Part shown: in pieces, positions 42,747-50,842 of the stretch
Position numbering within the stretch: position 1 is the first letter of the stretch
How the letters are laid out: every line of letters starts with the position of its first letter
Source of the DNA: Candidatus Methylomirabilis tolerans
Lineage (GTDB): Bacteria; Methylomirabilota; Methylomirabilia; Methylomirabilales; Methylomirabilaceae
NCBI GenBank assembly: GCA_019912425.1
Contig: JAIOIU010000011.1
Span: forward strand, 1 to 64,000
Reading direction: 5' to 3'
DNA length: 64,000 nt
Program-made: the position numbers and the translations under genes
Notes under the pieces: model-generated
What the model was told of the DNA's origin: nothing
The model's input: only the letters and a program-made list of their open reading frames with translations
Database searches by the model: none

Positions 42747-43886
42747 TCAGGCCGGCTTGGCCCACGACCAACGCGCCAGACATCGCCCCGTACCCGTATC
42801 GACGCACCGGGCGTAATAACGCCCAGGCGCCATCCGTACCCACACGTCGGCGGGAAACTGAAAGGTACTGCTCTCTGCCACGCTTACCGCGGTGTGCGCG
42901 AACGCGTGATCATCGCTCACCTCAATAAGCCGTTCCTGTGACCCGGACCCATCCGGGAGCACCAGTTGCGGCGGCCCTTCGAGCCGACCAAGTTCGACCA
43001 GGCCCTCCAGGGGCTCGACGCGTGTCCGGGTCATCAGTCCCGGCGCCCGCCTGCTCAGCCGATAGAGCATCGCCCCCACCCACCCGTACCGCCGGCGCAC
43101 ATAGCGGGCCTCCGACCGCGCGGCATGCGCGCCGGCCGCCGCCTGGTCCTGCTGAGCGCTCTGGTTATAGTAATGGAGAAGCTCTGCCGCCGGTACCCAT
43201 GCCAGGTGGTAGCCGGAACGCTGCAGGCGCCAGCACCACTCGGCATCCTCGTAGTAGAGGAAGTAACCAGGATCGAACCCCCCGATCCGGTCAAACACCT
43301 GCCTCGGCGCGACCAGGCACGTCCCGGGCATCATCTCGACCGGGATTGGCTCTTTTGCGCGCCACAGGCCGAGTGCGCGCATGGTCCGTTGTCGACCGCG
43401 CCGATCTTCCGGTCCTCGCCGTGAGCCCCCGAACGCCGACCTGAGCAGCGACCCGAGGGTCGGCAACGGCTCCGGCGGCAACAGCAGCGTCCGCCCTTCA
43501 TCCACCCAGATCCGCGGCCCGACTGCGCCTACCTCCGGATGCCGATAGAGGTGCGCCAACAGCGCGGCGATGGCGCCGCTCAGCAGGCGGGCATCCGGAT
43601 TCAGAATGCACAGATACCGGCCGTGCGACTGCTCGATCCCCTGGTTGACGGCGGTTGCGAACCCCAGATTGCGATCGTTGCGGAAGAGCGACACGGTGTT
43701 CGGAAGCGCAGCAAGGAAGACAGCGTCGGTCGGCCCGGAGGCGTTATCGATCACGAGAATTTCGAGGCGCCCGTCTTCTCCGTCCGGTCCGGCAAACTGT
43801 TGATCGAGAAGCGAACGGACCGCGCCGAGCAGGAGTGCCCCGACGTTATAGTTGACGAGGATAACGGACAGGTCGGGCTCGCGCAT
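42747..43886 (-). CDS. GT2 glycosyltransferase with C-terminal extension
   Basis: This 379-residue protein begins LSVILVNYNVGALLLGAVRS. It has LVIDNASG, RNLGFATAVNQGI and the donor motif CILNPDARL, then PGTCLVAPRQVFDRIGGFD and YYEDAEWCWRLQRSGY, as in rhamnosyltransferase-like GT2 enzymes. About 90 residues after the catalytic domain (from about 290) contain a beta-rich stretch with FQFPADVWVRMAPGRYYARC, which may be a small added module. The acceptor is unknown. It pairs with the GT4 gene immediately downstream. Confidence 0.86.
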   Translation of the reverse strand: MREPDLSVILVNYNVGALLLGAVRSLLDQQFAGPDGEDGRLEILVIDNASGPTDAVFLAALPNTVSLFRNDRNLGFATAVNQGIEQSHGRYLCILNPDARLLSGAIAALLAHLYRHPEVGAVGPRIWVDEGRTLLLPPEPLPTLGSLLRSAFGGSRRGPEDRRGRQRTMRALGLWRAKEPIPVEMMPGTCLVAPRQVFDRIGGFDPGYFLYYEDAEWCWRLQRSGYHLAWVPAAELLHYYNQSAQQDQAAAGAHAARSEARYVRRRYGWVGAMLYRLSRRAPGLMTRTRVEPLEGLVELGRLEGPPQLVLPDGSGSQERLIEVSDDHAFAHTAVSVAESSTFQFPADVWVRMAPGRYYARCVDTGTGRCLARWSWAKPA

Positions 43887-43897
43887 CCGACAGCCGT

Positions 43898-44590
43898 TCA
43901 GCCCGGCGGTTCTGAGGATGGGCGTCTCTGCCCGCCCACGCGCTCCCGCAACCAGACGGCCACCGGTTCGGTCAGATCCTCGAACGCATCATCCGACACC
44001 TGGCCGGCCCAGCCTTCCCGGCGGAATACCTCTTTACCGGTAGCCTGATCAACAATCAGCGCCAGACCCTGCTCGCGCCCATAGGTCGTGAGCAGCCCTA
44101 TCAGCGCAGCCTGGCGCACGTCGTGGGACCGCCATCGATTCCGCTCGACAATCGCCCGCCAGTTGGTCGCGTACGCGGCCTGTAGCTCCGCGGACTTTTT
44201 CTGCACCGCCTCCTCCAGCGCGGCCCGCTCAGTCTCGCGCCCCGCGGCCCTCGCCTGGGCGTACTGCATTCGGACGGCATCCAACTCCGCCTCCAACCGG
44301 CCCACCGTTTCGGGGTCGGCGCCGGTGACCGGCTGTTTCGCCTGCGCGACGGCCACCAGTTGGCTCAGCGTCGCTTCCAGTTCCCCCAGCCGCACGCGGC
44401 CCGCGCGATCCTGCGCCTCTACCGCGTTGCCGGAGAACACCAGTAGCAACAACGCCGCGAGTAGCGCAAGACCTTGTCCCTTGACACGTCCTCCGCCGGC
44501 GTTATACTGAACGGGGCCAGAACCCGGCCATCGAGGCCGACCGTGTCCAGTAGCCCGCCGCCAACCGACGACCACTACAGGAGGGACCAT
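43898..44590 (-). CDS. Exported coiled-coil protein, OmpH/Skp-like (start uncertain)
   Basis: The recognisable part is a signal peptide (GLALLAALLLLVFSGNAVEA), then a long alpha-helical, probably coiled-coil region (ELEATLSQL...RLEAELDAVRMQYAQARAA...), and a C-terminal EQGLALIVDQATGKEVF segment that resembles the end of OmpH/Skp periplasmic chaperones. The start is a puzzle. Just before the signal peptide, after GGAGGA, the codon is GTC, not GTG or ATG. The nearest in-frame ATG (44588-44590) gives 35 additional residues and overlaps the divergent lipoprotein gene and its promoter. A base change or an unusual start is possible. The chaperone assignment is tentative. Confidence 0.65.
   Translation of the reverse strand: MVPPVVVVGWRRATGHGRPRWPGSGPVQYNAGGGRVKGQGLALLAALLLLVFSGNAVEAQDRAGRVRLGELEATLSQLVAVAQAKQPVTGADPETVGRLEAELDAVRMQYAQARAAGRETERAALEEAVQKKSAELQAAYATNWRAIVERNRWRSHDVRQAALIGLLTTYGREQGLALIVDQATGKEVFRREGWAGQVSDDAFEDLTEPVAVWLRERVGGQRRPSSEPPG
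44481..44508 (+). promoter_or_regulatory. Promoter of the lipoprotein gene at 44589
   Basis: TTGACA (44481-44486), 16-base spacer and TATACT (44503-44508), a near-consensus sigma-70 promoter. The leader is about 75 bases. It lies inside the uncertain 5' part of the opposite-strand coiled-coil gene. Confidence 0.75.
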
Positions 44591-45167
44591 GAACCGCCAT
44601 GTTCGTGTCGCGCTGTCCGTTCTCACCATGACCACCCTTTCCGCTTGCGCCATTACCGCCCGATCTCCGGACTCAAACCATCTGCCCTCGGTCCTGTCCG
44701 CCCTGCATGAGGCCCAGCGGACCGGCCGAACCGGATCGGTCGACGGCTTTCTCGCGCTCTACCCCGCAGGCGCTCCGGTTCCCCTCCACGATTGGCCGGT
44801 CATGCTGCTCCCGGCCACCCCGGAGCTTGAAGCGGCTATCGCGGCCTTCCATCAGACCTATCTCGCGCAGGGGCCGGCCCCGCTTTCCCCTGCGCAACTC
44901 CAGCAGGCACGTCAACTGCTACGGGACGCGGCCGAGCGCGTACGCCGCGTCGAGCCCCGCTCGCTGATCCAGACCGCGAAAACCGGTCAGGAAGAGCCGA
45001 GATTTCAATTCCTGAGCGTCCCGGAAGGGCGCTGGCTGTTGATCGCGGAATTGACCGCCAAACGCTCGGCCCTGCTCTGGGCCGTCCCGGTCATCATCCG
45101 CCCTGGGCAACAGGTCCATCAATCGCTCAACGAGGGGTCGGTCTGGGTGGAAGGACTGCTCCCCTGA
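44589..45167 (+). CDS. Putative lipoprotein of unknown function
   Basis: This 192-residue protein starts with a signal sequence ending in the lipobox TLSAC (Cys20), so it is likely a lipid-anchored periplasmic protein. The mature part is mostly helical and Leu/Ala/Gln-rich (PLSPAQLQQARQLLRDAAER), followed by a beta-like end (GRWLLIAELTAKRSALLWAV). I recognise no family. The start has GGAGGGACC upstream. It is transcribed alone from a strong promoter and ends at a strong hairpin shared with the convergent gene. Confidence 0.75.
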   Translation: MNRHVRVALSVLTMTTLSACAITARSPDSNHLPSVLSALHEAQRTGRTGSVDGFLALYPAGAPVPLHDWPVMLLPATPELEAAIAAFHQTYLAQGPAPLSPAQLQQARQLLRDAAERVRRVEPRSLIQTAKTGQEEPRFQFLSVPEGRWLLIAELTAKRSALLWAVPVIIRPGQQVHQSLNEGSVWVEGLLP

Positions 45168-45174
45168 ATAAAAC

Positions 45175-45204
45175 GCGGGCCAGGGGGGAACCCCCCTGGC
45201 CCGC
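45175..45204. terminator. Bidirectional hairpin terminator
   Basis: A perfect inverted repeat GCGGGCCAGGGGGG (45175-45188) and CCCCCCTGGCCCGC (45191-45204) with a two-base centre. It lies between the convergent stops at 45167 and 45230. No T-run follows on either side, but the stem is very stable. Confidence 0.8.
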
Positions 45205-45229
45205 ATCTGTCGTACTCCGAACACGTGCG

Positions 45230-46567
45230 TTACGGCGTGACCTCAAAAAACTCTACTGTCTCGCCTTTGCCGTTGCTCATGTTGTAGTGACAGTTGCCAT
45301 CGCTTCCGGTAGGCCGAAGCGGGTTTCCTTCACTATCTGTACACTCATCCTGCCATTCAATCGTCAGCGGCAGACCCCACAGGCGGGTGATATCCGCCGA
45401 GACATTCCCATTGGCCGAATTCAGGGCCGTCTGCAGGTTGGTCCCGACAAGGCCGCGGGCTCGATTGATACCGCACGACGGCGTCAGGCCACCCTGACCA
45501 CCAGAGCCCCGAAGGTCGGTGTCGCAGTAGCTGGTGCTCGTCATGGTATTCTGCATTTTCGCCCAACCGACATAGGCACCGTTGACCTCGTCAACCAATG
45601 GTGCAGTCCCGGTACAGGTCGATGCGGGATCCGCCAGATGCCACGGACCCTTATCACGGTTTACCAGAGTGCCCATAAAGGACTCGAGGTTACCGATGGC
45701 ATAGTGGGTATCGATGTCATAGCTGAACTCGTTCTCGCACCCATCATACCAGTGGCCATGCGTAGAGATCAGAGTGCGCGCCGTCAATGATCCCGGCGTC
45801 AGCAACTCCTGCCCGGGCGCCTCGCCGACGTTGCTGCCGTCCCAGTTGCCGTCAGGCAGTCCGGCGATCGCCAGGATGCTGTCGATCGTATATGGAGTCG
45901 AGGCCTTGCCCTCGGCGAAGAAGCCGGGGATGGCGACTGCATCCGGGAACGGCTCATACCGGCCATTCCAGTCCAGGGGGTAACCGGACGAATTGCGGAA
46001 CACGATCGGTCCACCAATACCCTCGGCACTGCTGCCCAGGTTCGAGGCCGCCGGATAGGCCGCTACCCAGTCGTTCGCGGGATCGACGATGATGACCGTC
46101 CCCATCAGAACGTTCAACTGTACCCCGGCCCGACTGAGCTCTCCACCCAGAGACTCGCTGAACCGAACATCGATATCGGCAAACCCGACCTTGCTGGGCA
46201 GACTCACGGAGGTCGGTGAGACGGACAAATCAAGCTGGTCGATATCCAGCGGGCTCAGCTTGACCTTCCGGTTTTGCTTTGCGCAGGTTTTGTCGTAGAA
46301 CTGCACGTGAACTGATGGCCCTGGGATTTGAAACCCAAAAATCGAGAACGGGGTATCCTGCAGATCTACGAAGTCGCTCGCGTTGGTGAGCAGGAAAAAC
46401 GTGGTCTTCCCGTCCCGGAGATCCCAGTACGGAACCCCCAGCCGGGCGGCTGGGACCAGCTCGGTGTTGGCCGATGCCGGCCGTTCAGTCAGTCCGATAC
46501 ACAGAGGAACGGCCAGAGCGACGAGCCCCAGCATCCCTCGCAACAACGCAGTTTTCATATCTTTCAT
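45230..46567 (-). CDS. Large secreted protein of unknown function
   Basis: This 445-residue protein has a signal peptide (residues 1-33, ending PASANTEL). The mature part starts VPAARLGVPYWDLRDGKTTF with FLLTNASDF and contains scattered cysteines, mostly in the C-terminal 200 residues (YDGCENEFSYDIDTHY, STCTGTAP, SYCDTD, SCGINRARG), so disulfides are likely. No membrane anchor or IPTL-type sorting tail is present. I recognise no family. The ATG has GGAGGAGAAGG upstream. Expression is predicted from a consensus promoter about 280 bases upstream with an unusually long untranslated leader. Confidence 0.8.
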   Translation of the reverse strand: MKDMKTALLRGMLGLVALAVPLCIGLTERPASANTELVPAARLGVPYWDLRDGKTTFFLLTNASDFVDLQDTPFSIFGFQIPGPSVHVQFYDKTCAKQNRKVKLSPLDIDQLDLSVSPTSVSLPSKVGFADIDVRFSESLGGELSRAGVQLNVLMGTVIIVDPANDWVAAYPAASNLGSSAEGIGGPIVFRNSSGYPLDWNGRYEPFPDAVAIPGFFAEGKASTPYTIDSILAIAGLPDGNWDGSNVGEAPGQELLTPGSLTARTLISTHGHWYDGCENEFSYDIDTHYAIGNLESFMGTLVNRDKGPWHLADPASTCTGTAPLVDEVNGAYVGWAKMQNTMTSTSYCDTDLRGSGGQGGLTPSCGINRARGLVGTNLQTALNSANGNVSADITRLWGLPLTIEWQDECTDSEGNPLRPTGSDGNCHYNMSNGKGETVEFFEVTP

Positions 46568-46839
46568 GACCTTCTCCTCCTCTTGCTCTTGTAAGTCGTC
46601 CGATTCACCCGATCATGAACAGCCAATCAGCGTCTTTCGCTTGCGAGTCTTCCTCCGTTATGCCAGCGGCCCGCTCGGAATCACCCGTCGTCCATCCGGA
46701 TTTTCCCGTACCCCCTAATCGGACCAGCCGCCCGCATCACCTCCTTTCGATTTCCCCCTCATGTGACTTTGTACCTTCGCGGGTACATCGCATCCGTATC
46801 ATCCGCCGCGTCCTTCACACCGACAGGATGAAGGTAAAT
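46568..46839 (-). other. Long 5' leader of the secreted-protein gene
   Basis: About 270 transcribed bases between the promoter and the coding region. It contains purine-rich stretches (AAAGGAGGTGATGCGGGCGG, GGGGGTACGGGAAAATCC) and several short potential stems, but I recognise no known riboswitch class. It may be a regulatory RNA leader or hold a short unannotated frame. Confidence 0.4.
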
Positions 46840-46845
46840 CGATCC

Positions 46846-46874
46846 CTTATACCCGCTCCTGATGCGCTTGTCAA
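46846..46874 (-). promoter_or_regulatory. Sigma-70 promoter of the secreted-protein gene
   Basis: On the minus strand: TTGACA (46869-46874), 17-base spacer, TATAAG (46846-46851). It is a near-consensus promoter lying just after the stop-proximal end of the upstream lipoprotein gene (ends 46888). Confidence 0.75.
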
Positions 46875-46887
46875 GCATAAAATCTGC

Positions 46888-47400
46888 TCACCGGGCGTCT
46901 GATGGGGACTTTTCCCGGATCTCGTCCCAATCGATCGGACGGTACGGATCACCCACCGGGAATCGGAACTTCCGATACCACTGCCCATCGACCTGCACCC
47001 ACTGCTCATCAAACTCACTCCAGCGAGGTTCGACCGGTTTGACCAACATCGGGTGGACGACCGATGATCGGATCTTCATCTTCACGATCGCCAGCGTCCC
47101 CTTAAACTCGACATCCTGAATCTCGTAGTCGAAAATCGGCGTCGCCCCGCGCCCTTGCGAAAAGCCGGTGAGCGTCACCGCCCGCCGGTAGGCCGGCTCG
47201 TGCAGCATATAGGTCTTGACCAGGTCGCCTTGTATTCTGGCCTCCCAGTATTCGGCCACGCGGTCCTTCAGATGCAGTATGGGATCATCTGCCCTTATGC
47301 GCCCGATATCTGCGCGCCCGGCGCCCCCGCATCCCGCGCCGCCCGTCAGTATCAGTATCAACAGGGCCGCTAGAAAGCCTCTGCTGTGTCGCTTCGCCAT
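46888..47400 (-). CDS. Small putative lipoprotein
   Basis: About 170 residues from ATG 47398-47400, preceded by GGAGGAGGGAAAT. An in-frame ATG at 47433 overlaps the upstream stop (ATGA) and is the alternative. A signal sequence ends in the lipobox LTGGAGC. The mature domain (DPILHLKDRVAEYWEARIQG, then WVQVDGQWYRKFRFPVGD) has the look of a small NTF2-like or SH3-like fold with a helix followed by a curved sheet. The function is unknown. It follows the Asp-box lipoprotein gene directly and is likely co-expressed. Confidence 0.75.
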   Translation of the reverse strand: MAKRHSRGFLAALLILILTGGAGCGGAGRADIGRIRADDPILHLKDRVAEYWEARIQGDLVKTYMLHEPAYRRAVTLTGFSQGRGATPIFDYEIQDVEFKGTLAIVKMKIRSSVVHPMLVKPVEPRWSEFDEQWVQVDGQWYRKFRFPVGDPYRPIDWDEIREKSPSDAR

Positions 47401-47429
47401 CCCGATTTCCCTCCTCCTTACCCGATTTC

Positions 47430-48953
47430 TCATGGCGTTCGGGTGATAGCGCGGCGTTCCCAGGTCACGCCCCCATCGAGGGAGCGGGAAAAGAAGAGCG
47501 CCTCACCGCCCGGCAACCCCTGGTCCCTGACAGCATAGAGCGCCCCCCGATCATCATGGGACAGCACCGTCGACAAGCGGGTCCGGCTTGCGCGCGCCGA
47601 CTGATCGATCGGCGTCGGCGGTTGTTGCCAGGTCGTCCCTCCATCAGCCGATCGGAGGAGCATAAGCTGCCACCCCTCCTTCTGCGACTTTCGTTCCTGC
47701 CACAACAGCACCAGGCGTCCCTGCTCATCGCCTTCGAGCCGCGGCTCGACCAGGACCGCCTCCCGCTCGTCCCCCAAGAGCGCTCGCAACCGGACGGGCG
47801 CGCTCCAGGTGGCGCCGGCATCCTCTGAACGCGACCCCAGAAGCACTAACCCACCCGCTTCCTGCTCCTCGTACCAGGCGATGAAGGCTTTGCCGTTCTC
47901 GGCCGCATGCAGCACCGGGGATGACGCGAAAAACCGGCTCAGACTTGTCTCGCTCAACCGGACCGGCTTGGCCAACCAATGCTCCCCCCCGTCGAGCGAT
48001 CGGTTCAGGTGCAGCACACGGTCCGGCATCGGCGACTTCCGCTTCCCTTCGGAAGACTCTATCCACTCAAGCTCCTGCCAGGCCACATACACCTGTCCGC
48101 CCGCGGCCGCGAGAATCTGAGGATGCTGCCCCCGGTAGGCCACATCATCCGCCTGGAAATTCAGACGCACCGGCTGCTGCCACCAGGTCTGTCCCATGTC
48201 CGAGGAGCGGTTCAGGTAGATGGCGGATTCACCCACTACCGTTCGTTCCTGCCAGGCTACATACAACCGATCCTCTGGATCCATGGCGAAGGAGGGATTG
48301 ACGATCCCCTCGCCGGATGCGGTGGCGGGCGTCAGTTGGATCGCATCCGGCGTAAAGTTTTTGCCTCCGTCCCGCGAGATCTTCAGCGCAAGTTTGCGGG
48401 TGTTTCCTATGCCGAACGTCCAGGCTACGGCCACTCCGCCCCGTCGGTCGGCGAACAGCCACGGCAGACTTTCATGGTCGGAGGTGGCGTTCAGCGCCTG
48501 TGGCGTCTCCTCCCACGTGCGCCCCCCATCGCCGGACCGCGCAAACATGATGCGACGCGGGCTCTTGGGGGGCGTCACCGATCTCCAGGCGGCGTAAAGC
48601 TGCCCGTCCGGGCCGACCGCAAGCCGGTGGCCCCAGGCCGTCGTGTTCGTATTCTGCCTGACGGGCCGCGGCGTCGACCAGGTGTGCCCGCGATCCTCAG
48701 ACCGTGAAAAGAGCAGCTCCCAGCTTTTTTGCCATTGAACGGCCAGCCATAGCAGGTACAGCTCCCCCCCTGTCCCGCGCTCCAGTCGGGGCGCGATAAA
48801 GTCGACACCCTGCTGCGACTCAACCGCCCCAGACGCCGGTGGGCTCGAACGCGCGGGGGCCGCAGGCCCGCGATCCTGCGCCGCGCAGGCGGCGACGATC
48901 AGACAGCTCAGGGCGACGATCAGACCGCCAGGGAACCGAACGCGTCTATCCAC
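47430..48953 (-). CDS. Asp-box (BNR) beta-propeller lipoprotein, sialidase-like
   Basis: This 507-residue protein is read from GTG 48951-48953 with GGAGGTACC upstream. The signal sequence ends in the lipobox IVAAC. Eight Asp-box motifs (SxDxGxTW) are spread through the mature part: SEDRGHTW, SGDGGRTW, SRDGGKNF, SSDMGQTW, SLDGGEHW, SEDAGATW, SADGGTTW and SLDGGVTW. This implies a six- to eight-bladed propeller of the sialidase/BNR superfamily. The arginine triad of true sialidases cannot be confirmed. It may bind or trim surface glycans made by the neighbouring genes. Confidence 0.88.
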   Translation of the reverse strand: MDRRVRFPGGLIVALSCLIVAACAAQDRGPAAPARSSPPASGAVESQQGVDFIAPRLERGTGGELYLLWLAVQWQKSWELLFSRSEDRGHTWSTPRPVRQNTNTTAWGHRLAVGPDGQLYAAWRSVTPPKSPRRIMFARSGDGGRTWEETPQALNATSDHESLPWLFADRRGGVAVAWTFGIGNTRKLALKISRDGGKNFTPDAIQLTPATASGEGIVNPSFAMDPEDRLYVAWQERTVVGESAIYLNRSSDMGQTWWQQPVRLNFQADDVAYRGQHPQILAAAGGQVYVAWQELEWIESSEGKRKSPMPDRVLHLNRSLDGGEHWLAKPVRLSETSLSRFFASSPVLHAAENGKAFIAWYEEQEAGGLVLLGSRSEDAGATWSAPVRLRALLGDEREAVLVEPRLEGDEQGRLVLLWQERKSQKEGWQLMLLRSADGGTTWQQPPTPIDQSARASRTRLSTVLSHDDRGALYAVRDQGLPGGEALFFSRSLDGGVTWERRAITRTP

Positions 48954-49034
48954 TACGAGGTACCTCCATGCATGCCTGCGATCACCGACCGACCGGACCA
49001 GACATGGGTATCTATTACCTGCCGAATTACGCAG

Positions 49035-49739
49035 TTAGGGCGTGGGTTCATCGGTAGCCGATGGAAGGCGGCGAACAGGGGGGCCGGGAAGAATGATCAC
49101 AATTTTTCCGGCCAGTCGTTCGCCATCCTGTTCTGTAAACTCGATCCTTACCTGCCGTCCGGTTTTCAGCTCGTTGAGGTCCCGTCGCATGCCGGCCACG
49201 CTGACACGGGTCTCGCCGCCGACCTGGAAGGTCTGTTCCTTGCCATCCTGCGTCCGGATCTTCAGCGTCTGCGCCTTCAGATCTACGGCTACGACCTTCC
49301 CGCCGGCCGTCGGCTTTGCCGGACGTTTCGGGGAGACGCCCACGATGGACGTCGCGATTCGCCGACCATCCTGTTCCACGTAGCCGATACGGACCCATTG
49401 CGACGGCTGCACGTCGGACAGGCTCCGCAGTCGGGCCTTTACGAAGATCATCGCCTTCTGATCCACCTGCACCGTCTGCTCGCCCCCGTCCTCGACCCGG
49501 ACCCGTAATGTCCGCGCCGCCTGGTCGACCGCCAGCACCTCACCCAGCATCCCGAGGGGCTCCTGCGTTGGCTTTTGCTCACCGGACGGCGGTGTCGCAG
49601 GCGCCGGAGCCGCTCCCCGTTCAGCCCAGGATGGGGCCGTGCCAAGGACCGTCAGCCCAAGGACCCAGGCCGATATCATGTGCCGTGCCGAAAACCGATA
49701 CAAGATTCCTCGTACCCCGCTGCGTATTCCGGTTGTCAC
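49035..49739 (-). CDS. Exported protein with two DUF5666-like repeats
   Basis: At most 234 residues from GTG 49737-49739. A more compact signal peptide would start at ATG 49677-49679 (MISAWVLGLTVLGTAPSWA). Two similar beta-rich repeats follow: GEVLAVDQAARTLRVRVEDG with EQTVQVDQKAMIFV, and GKVVAVDLKAQTLKIRTQDG with EQTFQVGGETRVSV, each followed by a W-V-R-I-x-Y / V-R-I-E-F strand. This is the DUF5666-like OB/SH3-type pattern of periplasmic proteins. The function is unknown. It has its own good promoter. Confidence 0.78.
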   Translation of the reverse strand: MTTGIRSGVRGILYRFSARHMISAWVLGLTVLGTAPSWAERGAAPAPATPPSGEQKPTQEPLGMLGEVLAVDQAARTLRVRVEDGGEQTVQVDQKAMIFVKARLRSLSDVQPSQWVRIGYVEQDGRRIATSIVGVSPKRPAKPTAGGKVVAVDLKAQTLKIRTQDGKEQTFQVGGETRVSVAGMRRDLNELKTGRQVRIEFTEQDGERLAGKIVIILPGPPVRRLPSATDEPTP

Positions 49740-49809
49740 GTGCGTATGGCGTCTACAGGTGCGTTCGCGTTCCGACAGCCCCCGTCAGGGGCCGGGCATA
49801 CAAGCGTCC

Positions 49810-49838
49810 TTTCTACCAATCAATTTCTGGTTTGTCAA
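49810..49838 (-). promoter_or_regulatory. Sigma-70 promoter of the DUF5666-like gene
   Basis: On the minus strand: TTGACA (49833-49838), 17-base spacer, TAGAAA (49810-49815). The leader is about 65 bases to the GTG start. The region is AT-rich compared with its surroundings. Confidence 0.65.
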
Positions 49839-49903
49839 GCGGATTTGAGGTGCCCCACATAATAAAATGATTGTACTTGGGGCATCGTCTTGGACAACGC
49901 GGA

Positions 49904-50842
49904 TTACTTGAGGATCAGATCGACCGGAGGATCGATGCCGCGATTTGACCCGTACACGATCATTTCTGCCAGGAGGCCGAAGGAGACCAGTTGAATCCCG
50001 GCAATCACCATGAGGGTACCCAGGATAAAGAGGGGCCGAGGCCCGATCCATTGCCCGAATAACCAGCCGACCGACAGATAGGCGATAATGGCCAAGCCGG
50101 CGATCCCGGTGAAGACGCCCAGTACGCCGAACAGGTGAAGCGGTCGGGTCGTATACCGAGTGAGCATCAGAACCGTCAGCAGATCGAAGAACCCTTTAGG
50201 GATCCGCTCAGATCCATACTTCGATCGGCCATACTTTCTTGATCGGTGCGCCACCTCCATCTCGCCGATCCTGAACCCCCTCCAACTGGCCAATGCCGGG
50301 ATGAATCGGTGAAGCTCCCCATAGAGTTTCAGTTCTTGAATCACCGACCGCCGATACGCTTTGAACCCGCAATTGAAGTCGTGGAGCTGCACCCCAGTCA
50401 GCCGCGATGTGACGCAATTAAAAAGGGTCGACAGGAACCGCCGCGACCAGGGATCGCGACGGGTGGCCTTCCAGCCGGAGACCAGACCATACCCCTCCTC
50501 CAGCTTCTGCAGGAAACGAGGGATCTCCTTTGGATCGTCCTGAAGATCGGCGTCCAGCGTGACGATAATCTCGCCCTGTGCCTCCCGGAACCCGGCCGCC
50601 AACGCCACGGCCTTCCCCTGGTTACTCCGAAGGCGAACGACCTTCAGCCGTTTGTCCCCCTCCCGCAGGCTCTTCAATACGTCGAACGAGCCGTCGGTGC
50701 TCCCGTCGTCCACGAAGATCATCTCGCACCGGTCAGCGTAGGGGAGCAGGGCCGCCGCCAGCGCAGCATGCAATTCGTGCAGGCTTTCTGCCTCGTTATA
50801 CAGTGGAATTACGACGGAAATGTCCGCCCTCACCGCCGTCAC
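49904..50842 (-). CDS. Polyprenyl-phosphate sugar transferase (GT2, GtrB/DPM1-like)
   Basis: 312 residues from GTG 50840-50842, overlapping the upstream stop (GTGA). The GT2 domain shows SVVIPLYNEAESLHELHAAL, IFVDDGSTDGS and TLDADLQDDPKEIP, then DFNCGFKAYRRSV. Two C-terminal membrane spans (about 235-300) match GtrB/ArnC-type enzymes, which load a sugar onto undecaprenyl phosphate for use by periplasmic GT-C enzymes. It is coupled to just such a membrane protein immediately upstream, which makes a two-step donor-then-transfer module likely. Confidence 0.88.
   Translation of the reverse strand: MTAVRADISVVIPLYNEAESLHELHAALAAALLPYADRCEMIFVDDGSTDGSFDVLKSLREGDKRLKVVRLRSNQGKAVALAAGFREAQGEIIVTLDADLQDDPKEIPRFLQKLEEGYGLVSGWKATRRDPWSRRFLSTLFNCVTSRLTGVQLHDFNCGFKAYRRSVIQELKLYGELHRFIPALASWRGFRIGEMEVAHRSRKYGRSKYGSERIPKGFFDLLTVLMLTRYTTRPLHLFGVLGVFTGIAGLAIIAYLSVGWLFGQWIGPRPLFILGTLMVIAGIQLVSFGLLAEMIVYGSNRGIDPPVDLILK

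Noticed and set aside
45230-46567. Second exosortase substrate
   Set aside because: The protein ends in GETVEFFEVTP with no hydrophobic span, basic tail or IPTL/PEP motif, so it cannot be an XrtH substrate of the known type.
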